Below, piece by piece: positions 37,193 to 46,767 of a stretch of 64,000 nucleotides of DNA. Origin of the DNA: Dyella silvatica (GTDB lineage Bacteria > Pseudomonadota > Gammaproteobacteria > Xanthomonadales > Rhodanobacteraceae). The stretch lies in NCBI RefSeq assembly GCF_026283955.1, contig NZ_JAPDPE010000007.1, positions 16,859 to 80,858 of the forward strand. Reading direction: 5' to 3'. The number at the start of each line of letters is the position of its first letter. Position 1 is the first letter of the stretch. The position numbers and the translations under genes are program-made. Below the pieces are notes generated by a model. It was not told the origin of the DNA, ran no database searches, and worked only from the letters and a program-made list of their open reading frames with translations.

Positions 37193-37358
37193 GCCGAAGG
37201 CACCTCCGGCAGGTCCACAAGAGCGACCTGCCGTTCTCCTGACTGCCCGCGACGGCATCTCGGATTCTGAAGTAGGCGCACAAGGCCGACGCAAGATGCG
37301 GATGGACCTCAACAACGCCACAACCCCCTACGGCAGCAGCCTAGTCATACCCACCTGA
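37179..37358 (+). CDS. Small virion-associated protein (T7 gp7.3-like)
   Basis: 59 residues with GAGGAG before the ATG. The composition (Pro/Ala-rich N-terminus, then GRRKMRMDLNNATTPYGSSL) resembles the small tail-assembly protein gp7.3 of T7-like phages, which ends in a similar Arg/Lys-then-Gly/Ser segment. It overlaps the previous gene by 14 bases and its stop overlaps a CTG that begins the connector. Confidence 0.6.
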   Translation: MCGSKPKAPPAGPQERPAVLLTARDGISDSEVGAQGRRKMRMDLNNATTPYGSSLVIPT

Positions 37359-38932
37359 GCAGCAATACACAGCTCGTCCCCGCAGCCGCTCGTTACCAAA
37401 AGCTCAAGTCCGACCGTAACGAAGCTGAGTCCCGCGCCAAGAAATGCGCTGCACTCACTCTGCCGACGCTGTTCAAAGAAGTCACCAAGGGCAAATCCAG
37501 CTCTACGCGCACGACGCCCTATCAAGGCACCGGCGCGCGTTGTGTGAATTCCCTGTCGTCCCGCCTGCTATTGGCCTTGTTCCCGGCCAACGCCAACTTT
37601 TTCAAGCTGTCACCGGATGGCGTCGATATGTCCGCCCTGGCAGAACAGGCCGGCATTCAACAGGGCGAACTAGAAATCGGCCTTGCCGAGATCGAACGCA
37701 CTGTCATCAACGATATCGAGACTTCCGGGATGCGCGGACGCCTTGCACTCTGCCTCAAGCACCTGTGCGGCACCGGCAATGGGATGGTCTACATCCCTGA
37801 TGAAGGGAACGCCAAGTTCTATCCATTGACGCGCTATGTCGTCAATCGGGACGGCATGGGCAGCGTCCTGGAAATCATCACGCTCGATAGTGTGGCCCCT
37901 TCGACCCTCGACCCGAAGCTTCAGTCGGCCCTTGGCCTGGACAAGAAGAAAGAAGGCAACAGCAAGGACGATAGCGCCGAGGTCAATGTCGAGCTTTACA
38001 CCCGCATCTACCGCGAAGCCGAGCTATGGCAGGTCTATCAGGAGGTGAACGACGTCATCGTTCCCGGCTCGGAAGGCACCTACCCCATTGATGCCTGTCC
38101 TTGGATTCCCCTACGGATTCCTGAGGAAGACGCGCAATCCTATGGCGCGGGCCTGATCTTCGACTACTTCGGCGACTTTGATGCCCTGGAGAAGCTGACC
38201 AAAGCCATGCTCAAAGGTGCGGCGGCAGCAGCCAAGGTGCTGTGGGCACTCGACCAGAATGCCGAGATCCGCCCCACTGACATTACCAAGGCCGAATCTG
38301 GTGACGTCCTACGCTTCAAGGCGGATCACCTGAAGTCGATCACGCAAGACAAGTACGCGGACTTCCGTTTCGTCACCGAGTATATCGAGTCGCTCATCAA
38401 ACGCCTGGAGACCGCCTTCGGTGTCCGCACGTCGATTCAGCGCAACGGAGAACGAGTTACCGCCGAAGAGATCCGCTATCTCGCTCAAGAGCTGGAGGAA
38501 GTCCTCGGTGGTATCTACTCGATCCTCGCTGAAGATCTTCTGCTGCCGCTCGTGCGACGCATCATGGATCGGCTACAGCGCACCCATCGACTCCCCGAGC
38601 TTCCCCAAGGCATCGTCAAGCCTCGCATCGTTGTCGGCGTAGCGGCCCTGGGTCGAGGTCAGGACATGCGCAAGCTCACCGAATGGGCCACCGCGGCCAA
38701 GCAATCGCTCGGCGACCAGGTGTTTGCTCAACGTGTCGATGCCGGCGAGCTGATGTACCGACTCGGCGCGGCTTCCGACCTATCGATGAAGGGCCTCATC
38801 AAGTCCGATGAGACGCTCCAGCAAGAACAGCAAGACCAAACCATGCAGCAAGCGGCCATCCGCGCTGCACCCAACCTCGCCCAAGCCGCCATGGCACCCC
38901 AAGGAGAACCGAGTGGCAACCAAGCCGGATGA
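37355..38932 (+). CDS. Head-tail connector (portal) protein, T7 gp8-like, apparent CTG start
   Basis: 525 residues. It forms the dodecameric portal through which DNA enters the capsid. The region ARYQKLKSDRNEAESRAKKCA aligns with the T7 gp8 N-terminus and lies well upstream of the first standard start (GTG 37544). The only suitable codon is CTG at 37355, which overlaps the previous stop as CTGA, the same coupling used elsewhere here with ATGA, GTGA and TTGA. Other landmarks: GARCVNSLSSRLLLALFP, ERVTAEEIRYLAQELEEVLGG. T7 gp8 is 536 residues. Confidence 0.9.
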   Translation: MSSNTQLVPAAARYQKLKSDRNEAESRAKKCAALTLPTLFKEVTKGKSSSTRTTPYQGTGARCVNSLSSRLLLALFPANANFFKLSPDGVDMSALAEQAGIQQGELEIGLAEIERTVINDIETSGMRGRLALCLKHLCGTGNGMVYIPDEGNAKFYPLTRYVVNRDGMGSVLEIITLDSVAPSTLDPKLQSALGLDKKKEGNSKDDSAEVNVELYTRIYREAELWQVYQEVNDVIVPGSEGTYPIDACPWIPLRIPEEDAQSYGAGLIFDYFGDFDALEKLTKAMLKGAAAAAKVLWALDQNAEIRPTDITKAESGDVLRFKADHLKSITQDKYADFRFVTEYIESLIKRLETAFGVRTSIQRNGERVTAEEIRYLAQELEEVLGGIYSILAEDLLLPLVRRIMDRLQRTHRLPELPQGIVKPRIVVGVAALGRGQDMRKLTEWATAAKQSLGDQVFAQRVDAGELMYRLGAASDLSMKGLIKSDETLQQEQQDQTMQQAAIRAAPNLAQAAMAPQGEPSGNQAG

Positions 38933-39041
38933 AAAACCCGCAACCACTGAGCCAGCGAAGACCAAAGTCGATCCGCTGGAGAAGTACAAGACCGTCTCCG
39001 AGAGCGGCCTGAACGTCTACAACTTTCGTGAAGACGCATGA
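38913..39041 (+). CDS. Small hydrophilic phage protein, unknown function
   Basis: 42 residues from GTG with AAGGAGA upstream, starting within the connector end and ending at the ATGA of the scaffold gene. Lys/Pro/Thr-rich N-terminus, then YKTVSESGLNVYNF. Short proteins in this position occur in other T7-like phages; role unknown. Confidence 0.6.
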   Translation: MATKPDEKPATTEPAKTKVDPLEKYKTVSESGLNVYNFREDA

Positions 39042-39766
39042 GCGAACAGTCGCAAATTAATCTGAGCACCGATCCTGCGCCGCCCGCCTCCAGTGAACAG
39101 GCTCCCGTAACAAGTACCGAGAGCACCTTTGGCGGCTTCCAGACGGTCGAAGAGCTGGTGGCTGCCCATGAAGCCCTCAAGGCCGAGAAGGCGAGCCCGC
39201 CTGCCGAACCTGCTCAGGTTTCCAAGGAAATTCCGAGTGGCGACGAAACGGCTCAAGGGGCGGTAGCCAAGGCTGGTCTCGACTGGAACGCACTCAACGA
39301 AGAGTTCGCGACCAGTGGGGCACTCTCCGAAGCGACCTATGAGTCGCTGGAGAAATCAGGTATCCCGAAGGCCGAGGTCGATACCTACATTCGAGGCAAG
39401 CAAGCCGAAGTCGCTGCCTACGATAACGCCGTCTTCAGTGCAGTCGGCGGCGCCACTGAGTACACCGCCCTGATTGAGTGGGCAAAGAACGGGTACAACG
39501 ACGCCGAGAAGAAAGCCTTCAATGACGCCGTGCGCTCGGGCGATGCCGCCCGTGCCGCATTGGCCGTGGAAGCGCTTGCCGCACGGCGAGCGGCAACACG
39601 TGGAAGCCCGCCTCCGGGCCTGCTGAAAGGTGGTAGCGCTGCCACAGGTGTCACCGGCTACCCATCCACAGCGGCCATGCAAGCCGACATGCGTAATCCG
39701 CAATACAAGACCGACCCCGCGTTCCGCGCGATGGTCGTTGAACGCCTCCGTCTCACCGATATGTAA
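39038..39766 (+). CDS. Capsid assembly scaffold protein, T7 gp9-like
   Basis: 242 residues, acidic and low in complexity at the N-terminus, helical later (NALNEEFATSGALSEATYESL, a typical gp9 motif). It fills the procapsid during assembly and leaves before packaging. Lies between the connector and the capsid gene, as in T7. Confidence 0.88.
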   Translation: MSEQSQINLSTDPAPPASSEQAPVTSTESTFGGFQTVEELVAAHEALKAEKASPPAEPAQVSKEIPSGDETAQGAVAKAGLDWNALNEEFATSGALSEATYESLEKSGIPKAEVDTYIRGKQAEVAAYDNAVFSAVGGATEYTALIEWAKNGYNDAEKKAFNDAVRSGDAARAALAVEALAARRAATRGSPPPGLLKGGSAATGVTGYPSTAAMQADMRNPQYKTDPAFRAMVVERLRLTDM

Positions 39767-39789
39767 CCCTAGGAACCCAGCCATACACG

Positions 39790-40737
39790 ATGTCTAACGC
39801 AACACCTAACCGCTTAGGTCAGATCCAGAACAACGGTGACGAGAAAGCGCTATTCATGAAGACCTATGCGGGCGAAGTGCTGACCGCGTTCATGGACGAG
39901 TACAAGCTTGAAGGTCACATCACCGTGCGCAATATCTCGCACGGCAAGTCGGCCTCGTTCCCGGTGATCGGCTTGATCGGCTCTGAGTATCACGTACCCG
40001 GCAGCGAAATTACCGGCCTGAACGTACCGCACAATGAGGTCACGATTGGCCTCGATCCGATGCTGATCTCGCACGTCTTCATCTCCAACATCGACGAAGC
40101 GATGAATCACTACGATGTCCGCAGTGATTACACGCGCAAACAGGGCCTCGAACTGGCAAAGCAGCGGCAGTTCCATGAACTGCGTTGCGCCATCCTTGCC
40201 GCTCGACAGACCACAGGTCCGGTCGATGGTATTCCAGGCGGCATGGTCATCACGCACGCCAACATGGCAAGCGATGCGTCGAAGATCGCCGAGGCGTTCC
40301 TCATCGCACGACAGAACTTCGACGAGAAGAACATTCCCGAAGAGGATTGTGTCGGCGTCGTGAAGCCCGCGCAGTGGTACAAGCTGACGCAGCAGAAGGA
40401 CTTGGTGAATCGCGACTACAACCCGGAAGTCAACGGCTCGCTCTCGCAGGCTACGATTTACTCCATTGCCCGTATCCCGCTACTGAAGACCAACCACTTC
40501 CCCTCGGCGAACGACACCGCGAATCAGAAGATTCCGCAGTCGCGTCGTGGCGACTTCAGCAAGACCGTTGCGTCGATCTTCCATAAGTCTGCGGTAGGCA
40601 CGCTGAAGCTGCTGGATCTCGCACTCGAAGACGGCTATGACATGCGCCGCCAGGGTACGCTGATGTTGTCTAAGTTCGCCTTGGGCCACGGCACGCTGCG
40701 TGGTGATGCTGCCGTAGAAGTTGCAGTCGCCCCGTAA
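39790..40737 (+). CDS. Major capsid protein, T7 gp10-like
   Basis: 315 residues with the HK97 fold typical of T7-like capsids. Recognisable segments: ALFMKTYAGEVLTAFMDEY, HGKSASFPVIGLI, and the C-terminal LKLLDLALEDGYDMRRQGTLM. No -1 frameshift extension like T7 10B is evident. A strong terminator follows, as after T7 gene 10. Confidence 0.93.
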   Translation: MSNATPNRLGQIQNNGDEKALFMKTYAGEVLTAFMDEYKLEGHITVRNISHGKSASFPVIGLIGSEYHVPGSEITGLNVPHNEVTIGLDPMLISHVFISNIDEAMNHYDVRSDYTRKQGLELAKQRQFHELRCAILAARQTTGPVDGIPGGMVITHANMASDASKIAEAFLIARQNFDEKNIPEEDCVGVVKPAQWYKLTQQKDLVNRDYNPEVNGSLSQATIYSIARIPLLKTNHFPSANDTANQKIPQSRRGDFSKTVASIFHKSAVGTLKLLDLALEDGYDMRRQGTLMLSKFALGHGTLRGDAAVEVAVAP

Positions 40738-40748
40738 GTAGCACCCTA

Positions 40749-40788
40749 ACCCGTTACCGCCCTCACCCGGTGTAACGGGTTTTTTTTC
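40749..40788 (+). terminator. Late terminator after the capsid gene (T-phi equivalent)
   Basis: Perfect 9-bp stem ACCCGTTAC/GTAACGGGT followed by nine T. In T7 the main terminator for the phage polymerase lies at this place. Confidence 0.92.
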
Positions 40789-40803
40789 TTTTCGAGGAAT
40801 CCC

Positions 40804-41388
40804 ATAGATCTCGCACCCACCACCGAACTGGATGCCGTGAACGAGATGCTCAAGGCTATTGGCGAGATCCCTGTGAACTCGCTCGACCACTTGGGCTTCA
40901 CCGATGCGGCCATTGCGCGCGATACGTTGCGCATCAAATGTCGCGAACTCCAGTTGCGCGGCTGGTACTTCAACCGAGATACCAGCTACACCTTTGTACC
41001 CGGCACGGATGGCCGCGTCGTTCTGCCACCCAACGTCCTTGCCGTACTCCCCTTTGCCACCGAAGCGCGCCGCATCGTCCCGCGTGGTGGCCTCCTATGG
41101 AACGCTTCCGACCGCACCGATGTGTTCCCGCGCGACGACGGCCCGACCATGGAGGTGGTCTGGATGTTCGACTTCGAGAAACTGCCGGAGGGCGCCCGCC
41201 GCTGCATCGTTGTCCGCGCTGTGACCAAGTTCCAGACCGACCAGCTCGGCAGCGAGACCAGCTACAAATTCACTCAAGACGACGAACGGTTTGCATGGAA
41301 TGCCTTGTTGGCCGAAGAGCGCCGTTACGAAGGCAAAGCCAACATGTTCAATGATGCTCAAGATGTCGTCGAGGTCTGGCAGCGTTAA
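40804..41388 (+). CDS. Tail tubular protein A, T7 gp11-like, apparent ATA start
   Basis: 194 residues. It forms the ring below the portal. Homology to T7 gp11 (ELxAVNxxLxxIGExPV) extends upstream of the first standard start, GTG 40837. The ribosome binding site CGAGGAAT ends four bases before ATA at 40804, giving (M)DLAPTTELDAVNEML and a length close to T7 gp11 (196). No other start codon fits. ATA starts are rare; a lower-quality alternative is GTG 40837 with loss of the conserved first residues. Confidence 0.85.
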   Translation: MDLAPTTELDAVNEMLKAIGEIPVNSLDHLGFTDAAIARDTLRIKCRELQLRGWYFNRDTSYTFVPGTDGRVVLPPNVLAVLPFATEARRIVPRGGLLWNASDRTDVFPRDDGPTMEVVWMFDFEKLPEGARRCIVVRAVTKFQTDQLGSETSYKFTQDDERFAWNALLAEERRYEGKANMFNDAQDVVEVWQR

Positions 41389-43589
41389 TGCCGCTGATCT
41401 CAGGAACCATCCCGTCGCTCATCGGCGGGGTCTCCCAGCAAGACGCTTCGGTACGCCAGCCAGCACAGTTTGAAGAAGGTTTGAATCTCGACCTGAGCCC
41501 AGCGTCAGGGGCTGGTCCACGCGCACCGGCACGATTTATCAACGTACTCGGCTCCGACATTCCCGACGACGCCTTCTTCCACAGTATCGTTCGTGATGCC
41601 CGCGAGAAATATCTCGTCGTGATCTACGAGGGCCGCGTGCGCGTGTTCAATCACGTCACCGGCAAAGAGCATGTCGTCGTTATGGACGAAGCCTCCCGTC
41701 CGTATCTCAACACCATCTACGCACCGCACGAGTCCATACGAGCGACGACAATTGAGGACTACACGATCCTCGTGAACCGCGAAGTCGTGGTGGCGATGGC
41801 AACCGATGTGGCCCCGAACGGCACGCCCATCAACATGGGCAACTCCGGTCAAACACCCACTGGCCCCTTTGGCCCTCTCATGAACCCCACTCTCGCCAGT
41901 GTTCCGGTATCGGGCTCTGTACAAACCTTTCAAGACCTGCCCAAGGACGGCGCGTTTGGTCAGATATGGGAGATCCGGGGTGACGGTGCGAGCGGCTTTA
42001 CCGGCTACTACGTGCAGCGCGAAGCGACGAAGGTATGGCGTGAGGTCGCCAAGCCCGGCATCCCCAACACCTTTAACCGCGCCACGATGCCGCATGGCCT
42101 CAAGCGTATCCCCGACAGCATTACGCCGGATGGCTTCTACTTCAGCTACGGCCCCCTGGACTACGACAAACGCTATGCCGGTAACGAGCGGACCTGCCCG
42201 GTTCCCTCGCTGGTCGGACAGCGTATCGGCAATGTGCTCTATCACCGCGACCGTCTTGTGTTGCTCGCGGGCGAGAACGTCCTGATGTCGGAGGTAGGCC
42301 ATTACGTCAACTTCTGGCGTACCACGGTCACCGCCTTACTTGATAGTGACACCATCGACGTCGCCATGCCGACCGAAGGCGTGGCCGAACTGACGCACGG
42401 CGTGCCGTATCAGAAAGCCCTTCTCCTGTTTGCTTCGGGAACGGTGCCGATGATGCAGCTCACAGGTGATCCGGTGCTTTCTCCGAAGACCGTCAAGGTT
42501 GATCCGGTCACCACCTATCAGGTCTCACCGACCATCAAGCCGGTCGTCGCGGGCAGCAGCGTGTTCTTTGTTGATGACACCACGAACAAAACGTGGGCCA
42601 CCATCCGCGAATACTTTGTATCCAGCGATGTCATCACGCCGGAAGCGGCCAATATCACCGCGCACGTCCCTGCCTTTGTTCCTGGCAAGACCCGCTGCAT
42701 GACCGCCGTGCCTGACGCAGACCTCGTGCTGCTATCTCATCGAAGCCCTAACGGCCCCCAGGTATACGTCCATCAGTTCAAATGGGTGGCCGACCAGAAG
42801 CAGCAGTCCGCATGGCATCCATGGAAGATCGAAGGCGTGGGCGAAGTCGTCCATCTACGAGCCATCGGCACTGATTTGTACTTGATTGCCAAAGCACCAG
42901 GCGGCGTGGAGATGCTAACGATGGATCTCAGTCCGGCCCCGACCTTCCCTGCGGTCACTCCCGAGTTCGATATCTATCTCGACCGACGTGAGCTGGTGAA
43001 ACCCGTATGGCAGATGTTTGGTAACTACACCGACGTCACGGTGCCTTTTGTGATGCCCACGCTGACAAACCTCGCCGTCCTCAAGACGACGGACTGGAGC
43101 GAACCCGGTGCCTATCTCGACATCACACAAGCAACACTCGTGAATGGTGGCCAGACACTCCGTCTTCCCGGCAACGTGGCGCAAGGCCGCGTGGTCATCG
43201 GCTACAAGTACAAGCGCCGCGTCACCTTGTCTCAACAGTTTGTTCGCGAGCAAAACGGCAATACCAAGACCATAGGCCGCTTGCAGATGCGCCGCATGAC
43301 GGTTCGCTTTGCCCGAGCGGCGTACTTCCGGTGTCTCGTGTATCCCAAAGGACGCACGGAGGCTATCGATACGCTCGTGCCGCAACTGATGCACACCTAC
43401 ACCGCACGCACAGCGGGCGATGCCGAGTTCCTGTTGAACGTCCCGAAGCTCTCCTCAGGCACCCACACGTTCCTCGTTGCATCCCGCGCCGATCACGTCC
43501 ATGTCGCGCTCGACAGTGACTCTCCCTACCCCTGCTGGTGGCAATCCGTCCAGTGGGAAGCCCTCTACATCACCAAGGTACGACAGTGA
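41388..43589 (+). CDS. Tail tubular protein B, T7 gp12-like
   Basis: 733 residues, the tail nozzle. It opens with ISGTIPSLIGGVSQQDASVRQP, a hallmark of gp12-type proteins, and the C-terminal SYKYRR-like segment (GYKYKRRVTLSQQF) is also typical. Start shares one base with the gp11-like stop (TAATG). T7 gp12 is 794 residues. Confidence 0.93.
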   Translation: MPLISGTIPSLIGGVSQQDASVRQPAQFEEGLNLDLSPASGAGPRAPARFINVLGSDIPDDAFFHSIVRDAREKYLVVIYEGRVRVFNHVTGKEHVVVMDEASRPYLNTIYAPHESIRATTIEDYTILVNREVVVAMATDVAPNGTPINMGNSGQTPTGPFGPLMNPTLASVPVSGSVQTFQDLPKDGAFGQIWEIRGDGASGFTGYYVQREATKVWREVAKPGIPNTFNRATMPHGLKRIPDSITPDGFYFSYGPLDYDKRYAGNERTCPVPSLVGQRIGNVLYHRDRLVLLAGENVLMSEVGHYVNFWRTTVTALLDSDTIDVAMPTEGVAELTHGVPYQKALLLFASGTVPMMQLTGDPVLSPKTVKVDPVTTYQVSPTIKPVVAGSSVFFVDDTTNKTWATIREYFVSSDVITPEAANITAHVPAFVPGKTRCMTAVPDADLVLLSHRSPNGPQVYVHQFKWVADQKQQSAWHPWKIEGVGEVVHLRAIGTDLYLIAKAPGGVEMLTMDLSPAPTFPAVTPEFDIYLDRRELVKPVWQMFGNYTDVTVPFVMPTLTNLAVLKTTDWSEPGAYLDITQATLVNGGQTLRLPGNVAQGRVVIGYKYKRRVTLSQQFVREQNGNTKTIGRLQMRRMTVRFARAAYFRCLVYPKGRTEAIDTLVPQLMHTYTARTAGDAEFLLNVPKLSSGTHTFLVASRADHVHVALDSDSPYPCWWQSVQWEALYITKVRQ

Positions 43590-44050
43590 TCCTTACGATC
43601 CATACGCCCACATCTGAGGCGCTTCAAGACATCGCCGAGCGGCTGTGCGCGGAGGATGTAGCCGAACTGGACGCCATGGGGTACACCGATGCGCTGGAGG
43701 TCATGAAGACCTCCGTCGCAGGCAGTCGAGAAGCCTATGTTGCTCACTGGTACGGACGTCCACAGGCGGTCTTTGGTGTGGCCGACTATGAGCACAACAC
43801 GAACTGTGGCGTCCCCTGGCTTTTATCCACTGGACCGCGCGGACGTATCGGGCGGGAGTTCGTCAAGACCTCTCGTCGTTTCATAGCGGAGTGGTCGCCG
43901 ATGTACTGCTACTTATTCAACCTCGTCGATACCCGCCATGTCCGCGCCCAGCGCTGGCTCATGTCGCTTGGCTTCTCGCCCCAGCGCGTACACCACGTCA
44001 ACGCGCACCCTTTTATTGAATTCGGAATGACCCCCTCATGTGTGCCATAG
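43586..44050 (+). CDS. Internal virion protein A / GNAT-like protein, T7 gp13 position
   Basis: 154 residues from GTG (GTGA overlap). The C-terminal part resembles GNAT acyltransferases (SRRFIAEW, FNLVDTRHVRAQRWLMSLGF), a fold annotated in many T7-like phages between the tail tube and internal core genes. In T7 gp13 has no clear enzymatic role; substrate here is unknown. Confidence 0.75.
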   Translation: MILTIHTPTSEALQDIAERLCAEDVAELDAMGYTDALEVMKTSVAGSREAYVAHWYGRPQAVFGVADYEHNTNCGVPWLLSTGPRGRIGREFVKTSRRFIAEWSPMYCYLFNLVDTRHVRAQRWLMSLGFSPQRVHHVNAHPFIEFGMTPSCVP

Positions 44051-44478
44051 CCGTACCTATCATCATGGCGGTGGTCGCTGCGGGCACAGCGGCCTATCAA
44101 GCCAATCAGAACAAACACGCTGTCGAAGCGCAGATGCGCGAACAGCAGAAGCAGATTGACCAATCGGCCAGCGCACAGACCGAGGACCGCATGAAAGCCG
44201 CCCGTGAAGCCCGTGCATCTGCTCGTGCCGCCTCAGCGGAGTCCGGCGTCTCGGGCAACTCCGTCGATGCCGTCCTCAACGACCTGCTGTTTCAATCAAG
44301 CCAGGATGTCGCACGCATCGAGAAGAACCGACAGAACGGTATTGCCGAAAGCACCCAGCAAGCCCGCAGCCGTTTCGGTGAGATCAACGGTCAATTGGCT
44401 TCCAGCGTGGCTAGCTCTGTAGCGAGCGCCTATGCCAAACGTACCCCAACGATTCCCACACAGAACACCACGGGATAA
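44038..44478 (+). CDS. Internal virion protein B, T7 gp14-like
   Basis: 146 residues. An N-terminal hydrophobic segment (AVPIIMAVVAAGTAAYQ) is followed by a long Ala/Gln-rich helix, as in gp14, which is ejected to form the outer-membrane pore at infection. Three base gap to the gp15-like gene. Confidence 0.85.
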   Translation: MCAIAVPIIMAVVAAGTAAYQANQNKHAVEAQMREQQKQIDQSASAQTEDRMKAAREARASARAASAESGVSGNSVDAVLNDLLFQSSQDVARIEKNRQNGIAESTQQARSRFGEINGQLASSVASSVASAYAKRTPTIPTQNTTG

Positions 44479-44481
44479 GTT

Positions 44482-46755
44482 ATGCCACGCCCGACACAAA
44501 CACAGATTACCTCACGCCCTACTGTCGAATCATCGCGATCTCAGAATGTCGCGGTTCCCGTACAAGCCTCTCTCGATCATGCAGGCCGTAAAGACAGCCT
44601 GTGGGTTGTCAGCAACGCTCTCAACAGTTTGGCAGCCCGAGAGACTGACGCCTTATCAAGTAAGCAGCATAGGCAGGATGCAGAGAAAGCCAAGTCAGAT
44701 GCACGTAACGGAGCGGCGGATGCCGCCGAGGCTGCGGTCACCGGAGCATCTCCAGCGACTGAAACACTTGAAGCACAGAGTGCCGTCTACAAGCAACATT
44801 ATTATCAGTCAGAGGGCATCCGCCAAGCAGGTAATTTCGAGAACCAGCTATTACCCAAACTGCAACGCCTTGAACCCGGCGCGAATGTAGACGAAACGAT
44901 TCAGAACGAAGCGAATGCGTTTGTAGGCAACTCCGGTATGACCGAAGAATCCCGCAAGACATTCATGGTTACAGTGGCAAAGTCTCAAGACGGCTGGAAG
45001 CAGGGGTACCTCAAGCAGTCCACCGCCGAGGCCATCAAGCGGGACGAGGAAAACCATCAAGCCATCCTAACCGATGCAGTGTCCAAGAGCGGCGCGCTGG
45101 AACCACAGACGCTCCAGGCGTGGCGGCAGTTCGGTGCAGAGAAAGGTCTACCAGAATACGAGCTGGACGACATGGTGGTGAAAGCCGTGGTTCCCGTCCT
45201 GGCCTCCGGCAAGGCCAATATAGACAAGACACTGGAGACCCTATCCGGGCACTACGGCGCGGGTGGTCGTGTTCTCGGCGACGTCTATCGTGAACAGATT
45301 GATATGGCCGCTAAACATGGCCGTCATATTCAGGAAGAGGAACACAAGGCCGCACAGTGGGGTGATGAAGTCACCATGCTTGATCGCGCTAACCAGCTCT
45401 CCGAGCGTGGCATGTACGGTCTGAAACAAGCGGCGGAAGACGGTAAGCGGTTCGGCAAATCACCCGAGTGGGTCGCCTCCATGGCCTCCCGTTCGCGGGA
45501 TGCCAATGAGAAGGCCGCCAAGGGTGCCGAGAAGGCCCAGCGAGGTCGCAACGCCCTACGCCTGTTCTTCAATGGCGATCCTTTCGAGATCGAAGCCTTC
45601 GGGCGTAAGGATGTCGAAAAGGCGGGTACCGAAGTGCTTAACCAGGCCATCTCGTCTGGTGATATGAACAAGGTCCGTTCCATCATTGGTTCAGCCGCCT
45701 TCAACGGGGCACCACTCCCTGCTATTAAGGAACTTGGTGATGCTATCGACCTATCCAATCCACAACGTGCCAAGAAGATTCTGGACGTATTGGAAGTAGC
45801 CGAAAGCATCTCACCGGATTACCTCAACAAAAGTCTGAGTACCGAGGCGAAGGCCAAGATAGATCGCATTCGCAAGGAAGTTCGTGTGTTTGGTGCCGAA
45901 CTTCCCCAAGCACTCACTACTGTCAAGAATGCCGAACGTCTCGACTCCCATGTGGTGCAGGATCGTCTAGGACGTGCATGGAAGGCGATCAAGTCAGATA
46001 TCCCCACCCGATTCGACGACAGCGCGATCTTCTCGGGAAAATTCCGAGGAACCCCGGTTGCCAATGCAGGCTATGTCGAAGGTTATGTGCGCGATGCCAC
46101 ACAGCGTCTTCTAGAGACCGGCCAGTACAGCGAGCCCAAAGAGGCGGCGCAATCGGCACTGGACCTGTTCAAAGCCAATCACGTCCAGGTCGGTGACCAA
46201 TACGTGCGGACCTACGGGCACGAACGAGGCTCCAAAGAGGCCCTCGGTGAAGCTATGACCGATATCGTGAACAGTTATCACGAGAAACTCGTGAAGGAAA
46301 ACCGGATCGACAAGGAAGAGAAGCTCATCACCATGCCGACACCCGACTCACCAGACAAGTGGCAGCTCTACTCCCGCACACCAGGCGGCCCGCTGCCAGT
46401 TACAGAGAAGGATGAACACGGAAACTTGCAGCAAATCGTTGTCAATCCGAGCGCAGTCTTAGCCAACCATTCCGCATGGAAGGCACAGGAAGCCAAGAAG
46501 AAAGCCGTCTACGAACAAGGTGTCCGTCAGTACGACTTGAAGCATGCCTTCGGCGAGGGTTCTCCTGAGAGCCTCAATGGTTACCTTGACCGCATTCCGA
46601 AGAACGCTATCGACAGCTACATGACCGGCTGGACGGGCGAAGGCTTACCTAAAGCACTGCGGACACCGGAGCAGCGCGCCGCCGCGAAAGCCTTCATCAA
46701 TGACCCAGGCCATAAGCCGCAAGGCTTTCTGGACTTTATTCACGCCAATAAGTAA
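44482..46755 (+). CDS. Internal virion protein C, T7 gp15-like
   Basis: 757 residues, almost entirely helical with long charged segments and no membrane region; T7 gp15 is 747. It forms the periplasmic section of the ejection channel. The assignment comes from size, composition and its place between gp14- and gp16-like genes. Confidence 0.85.
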   Translation: MPRPTQTQITSRPTVESSRSQNVAVPVQASLDHAGRKDSLWVVSNALNSLAARETDALSSKQHRQDAEKAKSDARNGAADAAEAAVTGASPATETLEAQSAVYKQHYYQSEGIRQAGNFENQLLPKLQRLEPGANVDETIQNEANAFVGNSGMTEESRKTFMVTVAKSQDGWKQGYLKQSTAEAIKRDEENHQAILTDAVSKSGALEPQTLQAWRQFGAEKGLPEYELDDMVVKAVVPVLASGKANIDKTLETLSGHYGAGGRVLGDVYREQIDMAAKHGRHIQEEEHKAAQWGDEVTMLDRANQLSERGMYGLKQAAEDGKRFGKSPEWVASMASRSRDANEKAAKGAEKAQRGRNALRLFFNGDPFEIEAFGRKDVEKAGTEVLNQAISSGDMNKVRSIIGSAAFNGAPLPAIKELGDAIDLSNPQRAKKILDVLEVAESISPDYLNKSLSTEAKAKIDRIRKEVRVFGAELPQALTTVKNAERLDSHVVQDRLGRAWKAIKSDIPTRFDDSAIFSGKFRGTPVANAGYVEGYVRDATQRLLETGQYSEPKEAAQSALDLFKANHVQVGDQYVRTYGHERGSKEALGEAMTDIVNSYHEKLVKENRIDKEEKLITMPTPDSPDKWQLYSRTPGGPLPVTEKDEHGNLQQIVVNPSAVLANHSAWKAQEAKKKAVYEQGVRQYDLKHAFGEGSPESLNGYLDRIPKNAIDSYMTGWTGEGLPKALRTPEQRAAAKAFINDPGHKPQGFLDFIHANK

Positions 46756-46767
46756 CCCAAGGAACAC

